64,000 nucleotides of DNA from CAWCDJ01 sp963836015 (GTDB taxonomy: Bacteria > Acidobacteriota > Terriglobia > Bryobacterales > Bryobacteraceae): NCBI GenBank assembly GCA_963836015.1, contig CAWIIF010000009.1:62001-126000 (forward strand), given 5' to 3'. Below are positions 18,041 to 27,020 of the stretch, piece by piece. The notes under the pieces are model-generated. The model saw only the letters and a list, made by a program, of their open reading frames with translations. It was not told the origin of the DNA and ran no database searches. The position numbers and the translations under genes were made by a program. Position 1 is the stretch's first letter. The number at the start of each line of letters is the position of its first letter.

Positions 18041-18444
18041 GACGAGCGTCCTTTGTCTCTCGCGAAGGTGTCCAGCATGCCGCGGATTTCGTCCAGTTCT
18101 TCGCGCGAGGCCGGCTGTGCCGCCAGGGCGCCCATCAGCAGACTTCGGGCCGAACCGCCGAAAGCCCTTTTCAGCAGATCGCCCGCGATCTGCCGCTGCG
18201 TTTGCTCCTGGGGCGCGCCGGGTTCGTAGACGTGCGATCCGAAGCGCTCGCTGCGGATCAGGAGCCCTTTCTCCGTCATCAGCTGCATCTGCTTCAGGGT
18301 GGTTGTGTAGCCGTTGTTCTTGCCAAGCTCATCGTGGACTTCCCGTACGGTGGCCGTTCCCAGCTTCCATAGGACCGCAAGAATGTCGAGTTCGGCGGCG
18401 GTAGGAAGCGCGGCGGGCGGCTTCTTACGGCGTGGAGAAGGCAT
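18037..18444 (-). CDS. BlaI/MecI/CopY-family transcriptional repressor
   Basis: The 135-residue protein has the family winged helix at the N-terminus: PTAAELDILAVLWKLG, then the recognition region TVREVHDELGKNNGYTTTLK, then MQLMTEKGLLIRSERFGSHVYEP as the wing. The C-terminal half is the helical dimerisation region. It overlaps the M56 peptidase gene by four bases (ATGA), the standard repressor-sensor arrangement, so it should be cleaved when the sensor is activated. Two operator-like sequences lie 17 and 37 bases upstream of its ATG, which suggests autorepression of both genes. Confidence 0.92.
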   Translation of the reverse strand: MPSPRRKKPPAALPTAAELDILAVLWKLGTATVREVHDELGKNNGYTTTLKQMQLMTEKGLLIRSERFGSHVYEPGAPQEQTQRQIAGDLLKRAFGGSARSLLMGALAAQPASREELDEIRGMLDTFARDKGRSS

Positions 18445-18460
18445 CTGGACCCACGATACG

Positions 18461-18494
18461 ACGGTAAAAATCGTAAGTCAACGATAAAAATCGT
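18461..18494. promoter_or_regulatory. Two tandem operator-like palindromes upstream of the BlaI-type gene
   Basis: ACGGTAAAAATCGT (18461-18474) and ACGATAAAAATCGT (18481-18494) are two copies of a dyad, ACGAT-AAAA-ATCGT. The second is perfect and the first has one mismatch. They are spaced 20 bases start to start, two turns of the helix, so two repressor dimers would sit on the same face of the DNA. Extra half-sites ACGAT (18453-18457) and ATCGT (18499-18503) flank them. Their position just before the repressor start fits autorepression. Confidence 0.6.
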
Positions 18495-18565
18495 AATGAT
18501 CGTTACGCGGCCGCCCACTTGCCGGGCATGGAACCGATCCGGTAAGGTTGTGCAGGAGTTATAGC

Positions 18566-19441
18566 CTGGATATCCACCTGATCGACGGGACGTACGAGTT
18601 GTTCCGGCATTACTATGCGATGCCGCCGGCGCGGGACGCGCAGGGGCGCGATGTGGCGGCGGTTCGTGGGGTGCTGGCGTCGGTTCTGGGCATGATCCGG
18701 GGCGGGGCGACGCACGTGGCGGTGGCCACGGATCAAGTGATCGAATCCTTTCGAAACGGGCTGTGGGCGGGGTATAAGACCAGCGAGGGGGTCGAGCCGG
18801 ACCTGCTGGCACAGTTCCCACTGCTCGAAGACGTGCTCTCGTCAGCGGGAGTGGTGGTGTGGCCCATGGTGGAGTTCGAGGCGGACGACGCGCTGGCGGC
18901 AGGTGCGGCGGCTGCGGCGCGGGATGCGCGCGTCGAGCGGGTGGTCATCTATACGCCGGATAAGGATCTGGCGCAGTGTGTGCGCGGGACGCGGATCGTC
19001 CAGATGAACCGGCGAACGCGGGTAACGATGGATGAGGCCGGGGTGGTGCAGAAGTTCGGCGTCGCGCCGGAATCGATTCCGGACTACCTGGCGTTGGTGG
19101 GCGATGCGGCGGACGGGTACCCGGGGCTGCCGGGTTGGGGGGCGAAGTCATCGGCGGCGGTGCTGGCCAGGTTTCGCCACCTCGAGTCGATTCCGGCGGA
19201 CTGGCGGGAGTGGAGCGTGAACGTCAACAACGCGAGCGGGCTTGCGAACACGCTGGGCAGCCAGCGGGAGCAGGCGATGCTGTTCCGGACGCTCGCCACG
19301 CTGCGGACCGACATCGCGCTCTTCAACGATGTCGAGGAGTTGCGCTGGGATGGGCCCAAGCCGGGGTTCGAGGAACTGGGAGCCCGGCTCGACGCGGCGG
19401 TGACGGGGGAGAAGCGAAAAACCGGCCCCCGCTCGCGTTAG
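18566..19441 (+). CDS. 5'-3' exonuclease (PolI N-terminal/FEN type), probable CTG start
   Basis: The protein resembles the 5'-nuclease domain of DNA polymerase I standing alone. It has the N-terminal metal site HLIDGTYELFRHYY, FEADDALAAGAAAAA near residue 110 with three acidic residues, the YTPDKDLAQCV motif near 133, and the helix-hairpin-helix region LVGDAADGYPGLPGWG near 175-190. It would trim RNA primers or flaps. The frame is open from TTG 18548, but that codon lacks a usable ribosome site. CTG 18566 has AGGAG seven bases upstream and would give LDIHLIDGTYE, the position where homologues begin (as I recall, MDIHLIDG). The start is therefore unusual. The length is 291 residues from CTG. 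Confidence 0.82.
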   Translation: MDIHLIDGTYELFRHYYAMPPARDAQGRDVAAVRGVLASVLGMIRGGATHVAVATDQVIESFRNGLWAGYKTSEGVEPDLLAQFPLLEDVLSSAGVVVWPMVEFEADDALAAGAAAAARDARVERVVIYTPDKDLAQCVRGTRIVQMNRRTRVTMDEAGVVQKFGVAPESIPDYLALVGDAADGYPGLPGWGAKSSAAVLARFRHLESIPADWREWSVNVNNASGLANTLGSQREQAMLFRTLATLRTDIALFNDVEELRWDGPKPGFEELGARLDAAVTGEKRKTGPRSR

Positions 19442-19510
19442 CGCGGCACGATCCGTTTTTATTTTTAACCGCGCTGTCACGCGGGCGTCATGCGAAACCG
19501 CTAACCTGAA

Positions 19511-19530
19511 CCCTGAATTTTCACTCAGGG
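19511..19530 (+). other. Hairpin in the leader of the first TonB receptor gene
   Basis: CCCTGA (19511-19516) and TCAGGG (19525-19530) form a six-pair stem with an eight-base loop. The right arm overlaps GGGAG (19528-19532), the probable ribosome site of the receptor starting at 19543, so pairing would hide it. This might affect translation, but it is only a short stem. Confidence 0.3.
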
Positions 19531-19542
19531 AGTTGTCTCAGG

Positions 19543-21963
19543 ATGCGCCACCATACGTGTACCCGCTTGTGGTTTGCCCTCACTGCGTGCATGGCCCTGC
19601 TGGGGGCCACCTCCGGAATGCATGCTCAATCCAATAACGGCACCATTGCCGGCACAGTCAACGACGTGGCCGGAAAGCCGATTCCGAATGCGGCCGTTTC
19701 GGTGAAGAACGAATCCTCCGGCCCGCCTCGCACGGTTGTGGCGGACCAGGAGGGAAAGTTCTCCATTCCCGGACTGCCGGCCGGCGTGTATACGCTGGAG
19801 GCCTCCGCTCCGAGCTTCGCCGCGAGCCGCCGCACCGGAGTGAAACTGGCCGCGAACGGCACCGCGAACGTCACGCTTTCCCTGAACGTAGGCGAGTTGG
19901 CGCAGAGCATCACGGTGGAGGGCGCGGTTTCGGTGGCGGCGGAAACGGCCCCGTCGCAGAACACGCTGGAGGCGACCTCTGCAAGATCGGAAGTCAGCCC
20001 CGATTTCATTCAGAACTTCGCGTCGCCGGTGGCCGATTATACCGAGCTGCTCAACTTCACGCCGGGAACGTTCAGCGTGAATCCGAACGGGATCGGCCTG
20101 GGAGACAGCAAGACGTACTTCCGCGGCTTCAAGGACGGCCAATATACGATGCAGGCGGACGGGATCCCGTTCAACGATACGAACGACCCCACGCACCACT
20201 CCTGGGCATTTTTCCCCAGCCAGTTTATTGCCGGCATCGATTTCGACCGCAGCCCGGGAACGGCGTCGGCCATCGGGCCGACGAACTTCGGAGGCACCAT
20301 CAACCTTCTGTCGCGCAGCGTGGCCTACACGCCGGATATTCGCGCCACCGCGTCGTACGGATCCTTTAACACGCGGATGCTGGCGCTCGATGCGGATTCC
20401 GGGCAATTCGGCGGCAAAAGTAAGAAGTCGAGCCTCACGATCAACATACACCAGATGTTATCGGACGGGTACCAGACTTATAACTACCAGAAGCGCGTCG
20501 CCGGGTTTATCAAGTATCAGTACCGGCTGAACGAGAGGACCACCTTCACGGTATTTTCCGGGCTGGTGGATCTCTGGACCAACACGCCGAATACCAAGGG
20601 GCCGACGCGCGCGCAGGTAGCGCAGTTCGGCTACAACTACCTGATGAGCAATGATCCTACCCAGGGAAACTTCTATGGATATAACTTCTACCACGTACAG
20701 ACGGACTTCGAGTATATCGGAGTGCATTCCGACCTGGGACGCGGCTGGGTCCTGGACAACAAGGTCTACACTTACCGCTACTGGAACAAGCAGAACTACA
20801 ACAGCGCAACCTCCATCAGCAAGACGAGTGGGACCGACAAGCTGAACGGCTACCGGAAGGTGGGCGACACGCTCTCGGCCAGCCACGAATCGGCGCGGGG
20901 CATCCTGCGGGCGGGACTCTGGTTCGAATGGGCGTATACCGACCGCTACCAGATTCCGGGCGATCCGCGCAAATGGGTGGACGCGGCCCTGCCGAACTTC
21001 CACGAGCATTTCATCACGCTCTCGGCGCAGCCGTTCGTCGAGTACGAATACCGCGTAACTCCGGCGCTCAGCGTGGACGCCGGCGTCAAACTGGCCGATT
21101 ATTCGATGGACCTGAAACAGTTCGCGGATAACGGCAAGACGGTCGGGGGCCTGGGCGGGGCGCCTTACGTGACGCATTCGGCCAATTACCACGCATGGAA
21201 CCCATCAGCCGACGCGCGGTACCGGCTGAGGAGCAACTGGTCGGTATACGCGCAGTTCGCGGTGGGCAGTGTGATTCCGCCGAGCAGCGTGTTCGACTCA
21301 ACGGGCGCGCAGGTGGCCGTGCTGCCCAGCCCGACCTCGGTGAAGACCTACCAGGCAGGCTCGGTGCTGAAGTTCAACCGGTGGACGCTCGATGTGGACG
21401 GCTATTACAGCCATTTCCAGAACCCCTACTCTTCCCTGATCGACGCGACCACGGGGGAGTCGTATTTCTATCAGACCGGTCCGTCCAACACCAAGGGTGT
21501 GGAAGCGGAGAGTAACATTCTGATCGGCCATGGATTCAGCGTGTACCTCAACGGCACCATGGGGACCGCGAAGTATCAGCAGACTGGGTTATGGGTGGCG
21601 ACCACGCCCAGGAACACGGAAGCGGTAGGCCTGATGTACCGCCTCAAAGGTTGGGATCTCGGCTTTCTCGACAAGCGTGTCGGCGGCATGTGGAACGACA
21701 ACGGGACGCACAACCAGGCCGTCGCCATCGATCCGTTCAGCGTATCGAACCTGTTCTTCAATTACACGGTGAGGGGAGATTCGTGGCTGCGGGGGACCAA
21801 GTTCCGGTTCGGCATCAATAACCTGGCGAATTCCCATAACATCGTCGGCCTGACCCCTGCGTCGACGGCCAGCAACGCTCCGGCGGCAGGCGACACTCTG
21901 ACGCTGCTCCCCGCGCGCAGTTTCTCCGTGACCATGACCTTTGGGTACGCTCCGGGCAAGTGA
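19543..21963 (+). CDS. TonB-dependent outer-membrane receptor with carboxypeptidase-regulatory N-domain
   Basis: The 806-residue protein has a signal peptide (LWFALTACMALLGATSGMHA). A carboxypeptidase-regulatory-like beta sandwich covers about residues 30-118 (GTIAGTVNDVAGKPIPNAAV, then GLPAGVYTLEASAPSF). A plug domain follows at about 125-260, with YFRGFKDGQYTMQADGIPFN and NFGGTINLLSRS, and then a long beta barrel ending in an aromatic-rich strand (SFSVTMTFGY). The well-conserved plug and barrel resemble siderophore/cobalamin-type receptors more than the very large Oar-like type found next door. It should import a scarce nutrient using TonB energy; no ligand can be named. A 12-pair terminator follows it. 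Confidence 0.9.
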   Translation: MRHHTCTRLWFALTACMALLGATSGMHAQSNNGTIAGTVNDVAGKPIPNAAVSVKNESSGPPRTVVADQEGKFSIPGLPAGVYTLEASAPSFAASRRTGVKLAANGTANVTLSLNVGELAQSITVEGAVSVAAETAPSQNTLEATSARSEVSPDFIQNFASPVADYTELLNFTPGTFSVNPNGIGLGDSKTYFRGFKDGQYTMQADGIPFNDTNDPTHHSWAFFPSQFIAGIDFDRSPGTASAIGPTNFGGTINLLSRSVAYTPDIRATASYGSFNTRMLALDADSGQFGGKSKKSSLTINIHQMLSDGYQTYNYQKRVAGFIKYQYRLNERTTFTVFSGLVDLWTNTPNTKGPTRAQVAQFGYNYLMSNDPTQGNFYGYNFYHVQTDFEYIGVHSDLGRGWVLDNKVYTYRYWNKQNYNSATSISKTSGTDKLNGYRKVGDTLSASHESARGILRAGLWFEWAYTDRYQIPGDPRKWVDAALPNFHEHFITLSAQPFVEYEYRVTPALSVDAGVKLADYSMDLKQFADNGKTVGGLGGAPYVTHSANYHAWNPSADARYRLRSNWSVYAQFAVGSVIPPSSVFDSTGAQVAVLPSPTSVKTYQAGSVLKFNRWTLDVDGYYSHFQNPYSSLIDATTGESYFYQTGPSNTKGVEAESNILIGHGFSVYLNGTMGTAKYQQTGLWVATTPRNTEAVGLMYRLKGWDLGFLDKRVGGMWNDNGTHNQAVAIDPFSVSNLFFNYTVRGDSWLRGTKFRFGINNLANSHNIVGLTPASTASNAPAAGDTLTLLPARSFSVTMTFGYAPGK

Positions 21964-21994
21964 TGCGGCGGATCTGGTCTGCGGCACAATAAGA

Positions 21995-22022
21995 AACCCC
22001 GCTGCCGTTAGGCAGCGGGGTT
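21995..22022. terminator. Bidirectional intrinsic terminator between convergent TonB receptor genes
   Basis: A perfect 12-pair stem (AACCCCGCTGCC, 21995-22006, with its complement at 22011-22022) encloses the loop GTTA. On the minus strand it is followed by TTTCTTATT, a U-rich tail that fits termination of the leftward gene; on the plus strand the tail is GGTTGGTT. It sits 31 bases after the stop of the rightward gene and 25 bases beyond the stop of the leftward one, so it can serve both. Confidence 0.88.
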
Positions 22023-22047
22023 GGTTGGTTTCGGCTAGCCTCCCGGA

Positions 22048-25000
22048 TCAGAAGCTGAATCGGAGAGCCAGCTGAAGAGTTCTGGCATCGCGATAGTTGT
22101 TCGCTTGCCCGAAATTCTTCTGGCTGGCGGAGATGCCGCTGCCGGCGCTGTCACCGCTGAATCCGCTGTTGATCCCCCAGACCTGGGGATGATTGAACAG
22201 GTTGAAGACCTCGCAGCGGAATTGCAGCTTAACGGTTTCCGTGAAGTTGAAGTTCTTCACCGCGTTGACATCGACGTTGCGGACGCCGGGCAACCGCAGT
22301 GCGTTGCGCCCGAGATTGCCGTACGAACCATCCTGCGGGCGCTGGAAAGCCGCCGGGTTGAGCCACTGGAAGCTGTTCTGCCCCGTATAGGGATCGCCGA
22401 CGAGATTGGGATACGGGCTACCGGCATTCACTCCACCCAGGTTTCCGTTGGACGTGATATTGATCGGCATCCCCGATTGCGACCGGAACATCCCGCTGAG
22501 CTCCCAGCCATTGGCGATCTGCTTCGCCAGGTAATTCGACGAGGTGATCTTCGGTAACATGTAGACGAAGTCCACCGTCGCGACATTCGGCTGGTCGTAA
22601 CCCGCGTTGGCGTAATTCTGGGCGATGTTGAACGGGTTGTTGACCAGGTCGGAATCGTTGTCCACGATATCCTTGATATTGGATCGCGTGTAATTGAAGT
22701 TGACCGAGAGATTATTCGCGAAACGCCGGCTGAGCCGGAACATCATGGCGTTGTAGCGCGAATAAGCTAGCGTCTCGACCGCATTCAAATTACCCCAGCC
22801 GAGGTACGGCATAAGCGCGCTGGAGTAGTAGTTGACCGACGGCAGTAGATTGGGGTTGGAGATGAATGTGCCGGCCGGAACTGCGTTGACCTGCCGCTGG
22901 TCCATCATGTGTACCGCGTGGTTGCCGGAATACGAGAGATCCAGCGTGAACTTCGCGGGTAACTGCCGTTGGACGCCCACGTACCAGGAGTAGATGCTCG
23001 GCATGGTATTGTTGGTGGGCCAAACGGTCATTCCAGGGGGTTGAATCGGCGCGGAGGGGTCCCCGACGCCGCTCGTGTTGATGGAGGAGACGTTGCCGTT
23101 ATATACGCTTCCGGAAATGAGGTTGGGCCATTGGGCGCCGGCGCCGAAACTGAAGTTGTTCTGGCGGAGACGCTCGTTGAACATGCCGAACCCGCCGCGC
23201 AAGGCCATCTTCCCGTCCCCAAAAACGTCATACGCCAGCCCGAATCGAGGCTGGATAAAGTTCTTGGCGGGCGAGAATCCCGGGTCTACTCCGGAGCACG
23301 GGTCGCAGATCAGCCCGAGAGGAGATAACGCCGAGAGGGGAGCGCCTACCACGAAGCCGTTGCTCAAATTGATGGTCGGCCGCTTGCTGGCGTCGTACTT
23401 GCTCAGGTCCACGCTGTACAGCGTCCAGGTGCCTTCGCCGCCCGGCGTACCGCCCCGAACCTGTGTATAGGTCGGAGTAAGGTGCGAGAAGCGGGCGCCG
23501 TATTCGATGGTCAAACGCCTGCTGACCTTCCAGCTGTCCTGGGCGTAAAAATCAATCTGCCAGAAGCGGAACCAGGGATAGATGTGCCCGCTGGCCTGGG
23601 TAAAGTTGTTGAAGTTGCCCAACATCATGTTGGCTATCCCGTTGCCCGTATCCATCGGATTCGAAGCGTTGGAGTTGAAGTTAATGCTACCCTCCAGCCC
23701 CCAGTTGCCGGTTTGCGTCTTGAAGTCCTGGTTGTAATACATCCCGAACTTCAAGGTGTGCGAACCTTTCACCCACGACAGGTTTTCGGTAAGAGCGTAG
23801 TCTTTACCGGTATTGTGCCAGCCGGGGTTGCCCAGGGAGAAACCAAAGCCGGAACCTGTGCTCACATCCTGAACCGAGTTGGTGATGTTGGTCTGCGGAT
23901 AGAGTTGGGTCCAGTTGGCGCCGATGGTATTGCGATTGAGCGGGTTGTCGCCGACGATCGAGAGCGACTGCGACTGGTGGTTGTAAGCCAGGATGGTCTC
24001 GGACGCCAGCGAGGGCGTGAACGTAGTGACCAGGTTCCACGACCACGAGCTGCCCGGCTTCGGCCGCGTCTGCGGCTGGATTGGGAAAGGCTCTCCGGTC
24101 CAGATCCCGGTTTGGATGGTCTCTTTCTGGTAATCGTTCACCCAGCGGAAGAAGCTGTTCATTCTGCTGTTGACCGCGTAGTCGATGCGCAGCATGTCCT
24201 GGTTCTTCACCAGGTTGTCCGGATTGTTGTAGTAGTACCTGACGTAGCCCGGGTTGGGCGCGGCCGGGAGGCTGCTGTAGCCGGGAATGCCCGTATAGAT
24301 CTTCAGCAGGGAGGAGCTCATCGGCTGCCACGCCGATTGCGGAACCGTATTGTTCGGGTAGGGCGTTCCGCCGGTGATATTGCCGGCGCCATCGCGCGTG
24401 ATGGTTCCGGGCTGGAACACGGTGCCGTTCTTGAACTGGGGAGCGTACTGCATGTTCGTGGAAAGCAGCCACGGGGTGAAATTTCCGCTCAGGACGGTCG
24501 CGTTCGGAATGTCCGCGTAGTTGCTGCCGGGCAGGTTGCGGCGGGTCATCTCCCGGTTGTAGAAGAAGAAGAGCCGCTTGTCCTGCCTGGTCGAGATCTT
24601 CGGCACCGGAATCCAGCCGCTGAGATTGCCGCCGAACTGGTTGTACCGGAGTTGAGGCTGAAGGGTGTTGCACAGCACGCACTTGGCATCGAGCGCGTTG
24701 TTCCGGAAATATTCATATGCCGCGCCATGGAATTTGTTGGCGCCCGATTTGGTCTGCACCGCGATGACCATGCCGGAGTTGCGGCCGTATTCGGCATTGA
24801 AGCCGCTTTGCAGCACGCGAAACTCCGCGATCGTGTCGATGCTGGCCTGGGTGTATTGCGATTGGTTGTCGCCGACGTCGATGTTCGGCGATCCATCCAG
24901 GTAGAAGTTGTTCTCCGAACCGCGTCCGCCGAGCGAATGGAACTGCGACACGTCGTTGAAGTTCACATTGAAATCGCTTTGGGCGGCGCTGGTCATACCG

Positions 25001-25500
25001 GGAATGGTGTTCATCAGCGACGTGAAGTTCCGGCCGTTCATCGGCAGCTCGGACATCTGCGTCTTGTCAACCAGGTACGCCTTGTCGGCAGTATTGGTGG
25101 CGACCAGAGGACTGGATTCCGCTTCCACGGACACGGCCTCTGTCACATTGCCGACGGCCAGGGCGATCTGTCCGACGTCCAGTTTGGTGTTGACGTCGAG
25201 CGTGACCGTGATCTCGGCCTTCTTGAATCCCGATTTCTCGACACTAATCACATATCTGCCCGGCTGAATGTTCATGGCCTGAAAACGGCCCGATTCATCC
25301 GTGCTGGTTTCTCGCGCGGTCCCTCCTTTCGCCACGTCCTCGATCTTGACCGAGGCCGCGGGAACGAGGCCGCCCGACGCGTCTACAACGATACCGGTGA
25401 TGTTCTGTGACTGCGCCATTACCGGCGGAACAATGACAATAAGCAGAAACGCCAGAAGGATCGCCATTCGCACCGCGATCCCGCGTCTTCTTGCATTCAT
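22048..25500 (-). CDS. Large TonB-dependent receptor, Oar-like, with carboxypeptidase-regulatory domain
   Basis: The protein is 1150 residues from ATG 25500 (MNARRRGIAVR), which has GAGAGAAGG upstream; twelve further codons are open but look untranslated. It has a signal peptide (MAILLAFLLIVIVPPVMA) and a carboxypeptidase-regulatory-like domain at about 35-115 (ITGIVVDASGGLVPAASVKI). A plug follows (TQMSELPMNGRNFTSLMNTI, near 150), then a very long barrel ending in LQLALRFSF with the terminal phenylalanine used for outer-membrane insertion. This is the acidobacterial expansion of Oar-like receptors, often linked to polymer or protein uptake, but no substrate can be assigned. A perfect inverted repeat lies about 143 bases upstream of the start. 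Confidence 0.92.
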   Translation of the reverse strand: MNARRRGIAVRMAILLAFLLIVIVPPVMAQSQNITGIVVDASGGLVPAASVKIEDVAKGGTARETSTDESGRFQAMNIQPGRYVISVEKSGFKKAEITVTLDVNTKLDVGQIALAVGNVTEAVSVEAESSPLVATNTADKAYLVDKTQMSELPMNGRNFTSLMNTIPGMTSAAQSDFNVNFNDVSQFHSLGGRGSENNFYLDGSPNIDVGDNQSQYTQASIDTIAEFRVLQSGFNAEYGRNSGMVIAVQTKSGANKFHGAAYEYFRNNALDAKCVLCNTLQPQLRYNQFGGNLSGWIPVPKISTRQDKRLFFFYNREMTRRNLPGSNYADIPNATVLSGNFTPWLLSTNMQYAPQFKNGTVFQPGTITRDGAGNITGGTPYPNNTVPQSAWQPMSSSLLKIYTGIPGYSSLPAAPNPGYVRYYYNNPDNLVKNQDMLRIDYAVNSRMNSFFRWVNDYQKETIQTGIWTGEPFPIQPQTRPKPGSSWSWNLVTTFTPSLASETILAYNHQSQSLSIVGDNPLNRNTIGANWTQLYPQTNITNSVQDVSTGSGFGFSLGNPGWHNTGKDYALTENLSWVKGSHTLKFGMYYNQDFKTQTGNWGLEGSINFNSNASNPMDTGNGIANMMLGNFNNFTQASGHIYPWFRFWQIDFYAQDSWKVSRRLTIEYGARFSHLTPTYTQVRGGTPGGEGTWTLYSVDLSKYDASKRPTINLSNGFVVGAPLSALSPLGLICDPCSGVDPGFSPAKNFIQPRFGLAYDVFGDGKMALRGGFGMFNERLRQNNFSFGAGAQWPNLISGSVYNGNVSSINTSGVGDPSAPIQPPGMTVWPTNNTMPSIYSWYVGVQRQLPAKFTLDLSYSGNHAVHMMDQRQVNAVPAGTFISNPNLLPSVNYYSSALMPYLGWGNLNAVETLAYSRYNAMMFRLSRRFANNLSVNFNYTRSNIKDIVDNDSDLVNNPFNIAQNYANAGYDQPNVATVDFVYMLPKITSSNYLAKQIANGWELSGMFRSQSGMPINITSNGNLGGVNAGSPYPNLVGDPYTGQNSFQWLNPAAFQRPQDGSYGNLGRNALRLPGVRNVDVNAVKNFNFTETVKLQFRCEVFNLFNHPQVWGINSGFSGDSAGSGISASQKNFGQANNYRDARTLQLALRFSF

Positions 25501-25642
25501 AAATGACCTTCTCTCTTTCGGGATGCACTCCCGCATGAGACTACCCTGTTATCTGAATCGCGATGAGCGGACGCTCTCGCCAAGTCTTACGCGCGGTGAA
25601 GCAACCGCGCACACTTCGGAACTGACACCGCTTTGTGTCCAC

Positions 25643-25662
25643 CGTAATGCAAATACATTACG
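25643..25662. promoter_or_regulatory. Perfect 7-pair inverted repeat upstream of the large TonB receptor
   Basis: CGTAATG (25643-25649) and CATTACG (25656-25662) are exact inverted copies with a six-base A/T-rich spacer. The site lies in the 294-base gap between the TPR gene and the receptor, about 143 bases before the receptor start. It is AT-rich in a GC-rich genome, which favours a regulatory protein site. The rest of this gap holds no gene that I can see. Confidence 0.4.
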
Positions 25663-25794
25663 AAAGCAAGGGATTTCCGGTTGCGACGGGGCTCTTAGTG
25701 ACTTTTCAGACCCGGAATTTCCGAAATGGCCAAAGGCCGGGTAAATCTATGAAAAATGGGACCGAATATCCAGATTTCGGAAGAGGAAACGGGG

Positions 25795-26916
25795 CTAGCG
25801 GGCGCCCGCGACCGGGCCACCCTGGGGGGTTGCTGCCTTCAGCGCGGCGGCTCGCAATTCTCGGACCCGCAGGAGCGCGCGGCGGGCCTCCGCTTCCCGG
25901 CCGCAAGCCTGGAGCGCACGCGAAAGATCGTAAAATGCGGATGCGTCGTCAGGGTTCAGCGCCACGGCCCTTTGGAGCAGCACGACGGCTTCCGCCGGTT
26001 GCTCCAGCCGGAGTCTGGCCTTCCCCAGGTAGAAATACGGCGCCCAGAAGTCAGGCTTCGCCTCTTTCGCCCGCTCGAGGTAAGGCATCCCTTCCTGGTA
26101 CCGGCCTTCCTGGACCAGCAAGCCGCCGAGAAAATAGCTCGCATCCACATCGGCGGGGTCTTGCTTGAGGGCCATGTTCAACTCCCGAAGGGCATCGTCG
26201 GTCCGGCGGAGGCTGATATAGACCTTTCCCAACTCCAGGTGCACACCGGGAAATTTCGGATCAACCCGAAGCACCTCGGAGAAAGCCTCCTCGGCTTGCG
26301 AGAACATCGTGGCCTCGTAATTGGCCCTGCCGAGCAGGAACTGCGCGCGCGCCGGCCCGGCCGCCTCCAGCATGAGCTGGAAAATCCCCTTCGCCTTTTC
26401 GGATTCGTGATTCTTCAGGTAGGAAAAACCCAGAAGGAAGAGAATCCCCTCATCGCGCGGAGCGGCGGCATGGAGGGCCTCGAGATCGTGGATGGCCGCC
26501 GGCAACTGGCCGGTGTAGGCGCGGCAAACCGCGAGCAACTGCCGGGCCTGCATGTGCGCGGGGTCGATCGCGACGACGCGCGCAAAGTAGGGGAGCGCCC
26601 GCGAGTGAGCTTCCTGCCGGAAGTACACCAGGCCGAGGTTGAGGAGAATCGCCTTGTCATCGGGGCTGAGCTGCAATGCACGGCGGTATACCGTGATGGC
26701 CTGGTCAGAGCGGTTGGTCCGGGAGTAGATGACGCCGAGATTGCTGAGTGCGGGGATGTTGCGCGGCTCCTCGCGGAGGACGGATTGGAAGCCTCGCTCG
26801 GCCGCGGCATAGTCCCCGGCCGCGAGATTCCGGATGGCCCGGTCGAAAGTTTCCTTGACGGGCTCGGCGGCCCAAAGAAAGACGCCGCAGAGAAACAGGC
26901 ACGCAGCCGACTTCAT
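25795..26916 (-). CDS. Secreted tetratricopeptide-repeat protein
   Basis: The 373-residue protein starts with a short signal peptide (SAACLFLCGVFLWAAEP). It then consists of about ten TPR units, for example PALSNLGVIYSRTNRSDQAI near 53, AILLNLGLVYFRQEAHSRAL near 88 and ASYFLGGLLVQEGRYQEGM near 260. TPR arrays bind other proteins. It is divergent from the first CRTAC1 gene, 104 bases away, and TPR proteins often sit next to CRTAC1 genes in Acidobacteria and Planctomycetes. It might therefore belong functionally with the cluster on the other strand. The last 40 residues are charged and less repeat-like. Confidence 0.85.
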   Translation of the reverse strand: MKSAACLFLCGVFLWAAEPVKETFDRAIRNLAAGDYAAAERGFQSVLREEPRNIPALSNLGVIYSRTNRSDQAITVYRRALQLSPDDKAILLNLGLVYFRQEAHSRALPYFARVVAIDPAHMQARQLLAVCRAYTGQLPAAIHDLEALHAAAPRDEGILFLLGFSYLKNHESEKAKGIFQLMLEAAGPARAQFLLGRANYEATMFSQAEEAFSEVLRVDPKFPGVHLELGKVYISLRRTDDALRELNMALKQDPADVDASYFLGGLLVQEGRYQEGMPYLERAKEAKPDFWAPYFYLGKARLRLEQPAEAVVLLQRAVALNPDDASAFYDLSRALQACGREAEARRALLRVRELRAAALKAATPQGGPVAGAR

Positions 26917-26954
26917 CTGGCACTCATTTTAACCGAAGGCGCGCGGCGCAGAGC

Positions 26955-26984
26955 TTGTTGGTCTTCCGCACCGGGAGTTACAAT
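26955..26984 (+). promoter_or_regulatory. Candidate promoter for the CRTAC1-led cluster
   Basis: TTGTTG (26955-26960) and TACAAT (26979-26984) are separated by 18 bases and match the sigma-70 consensus at 3 and 5 positions. The predicted transcript would start about 30 bases before ATG 27021. Confidence 0.35.
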
Positions 26985-27020
26985 ACGCGCGGGAATGAAG
27001 TTCGGGCGAGAGCAGGAACG

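Noticed and set aside
23482..25410. Plus-strand open frame of about 640 codons
   Set aside because: Antisense to the large TonB receptor, without motifs or ribosome site.
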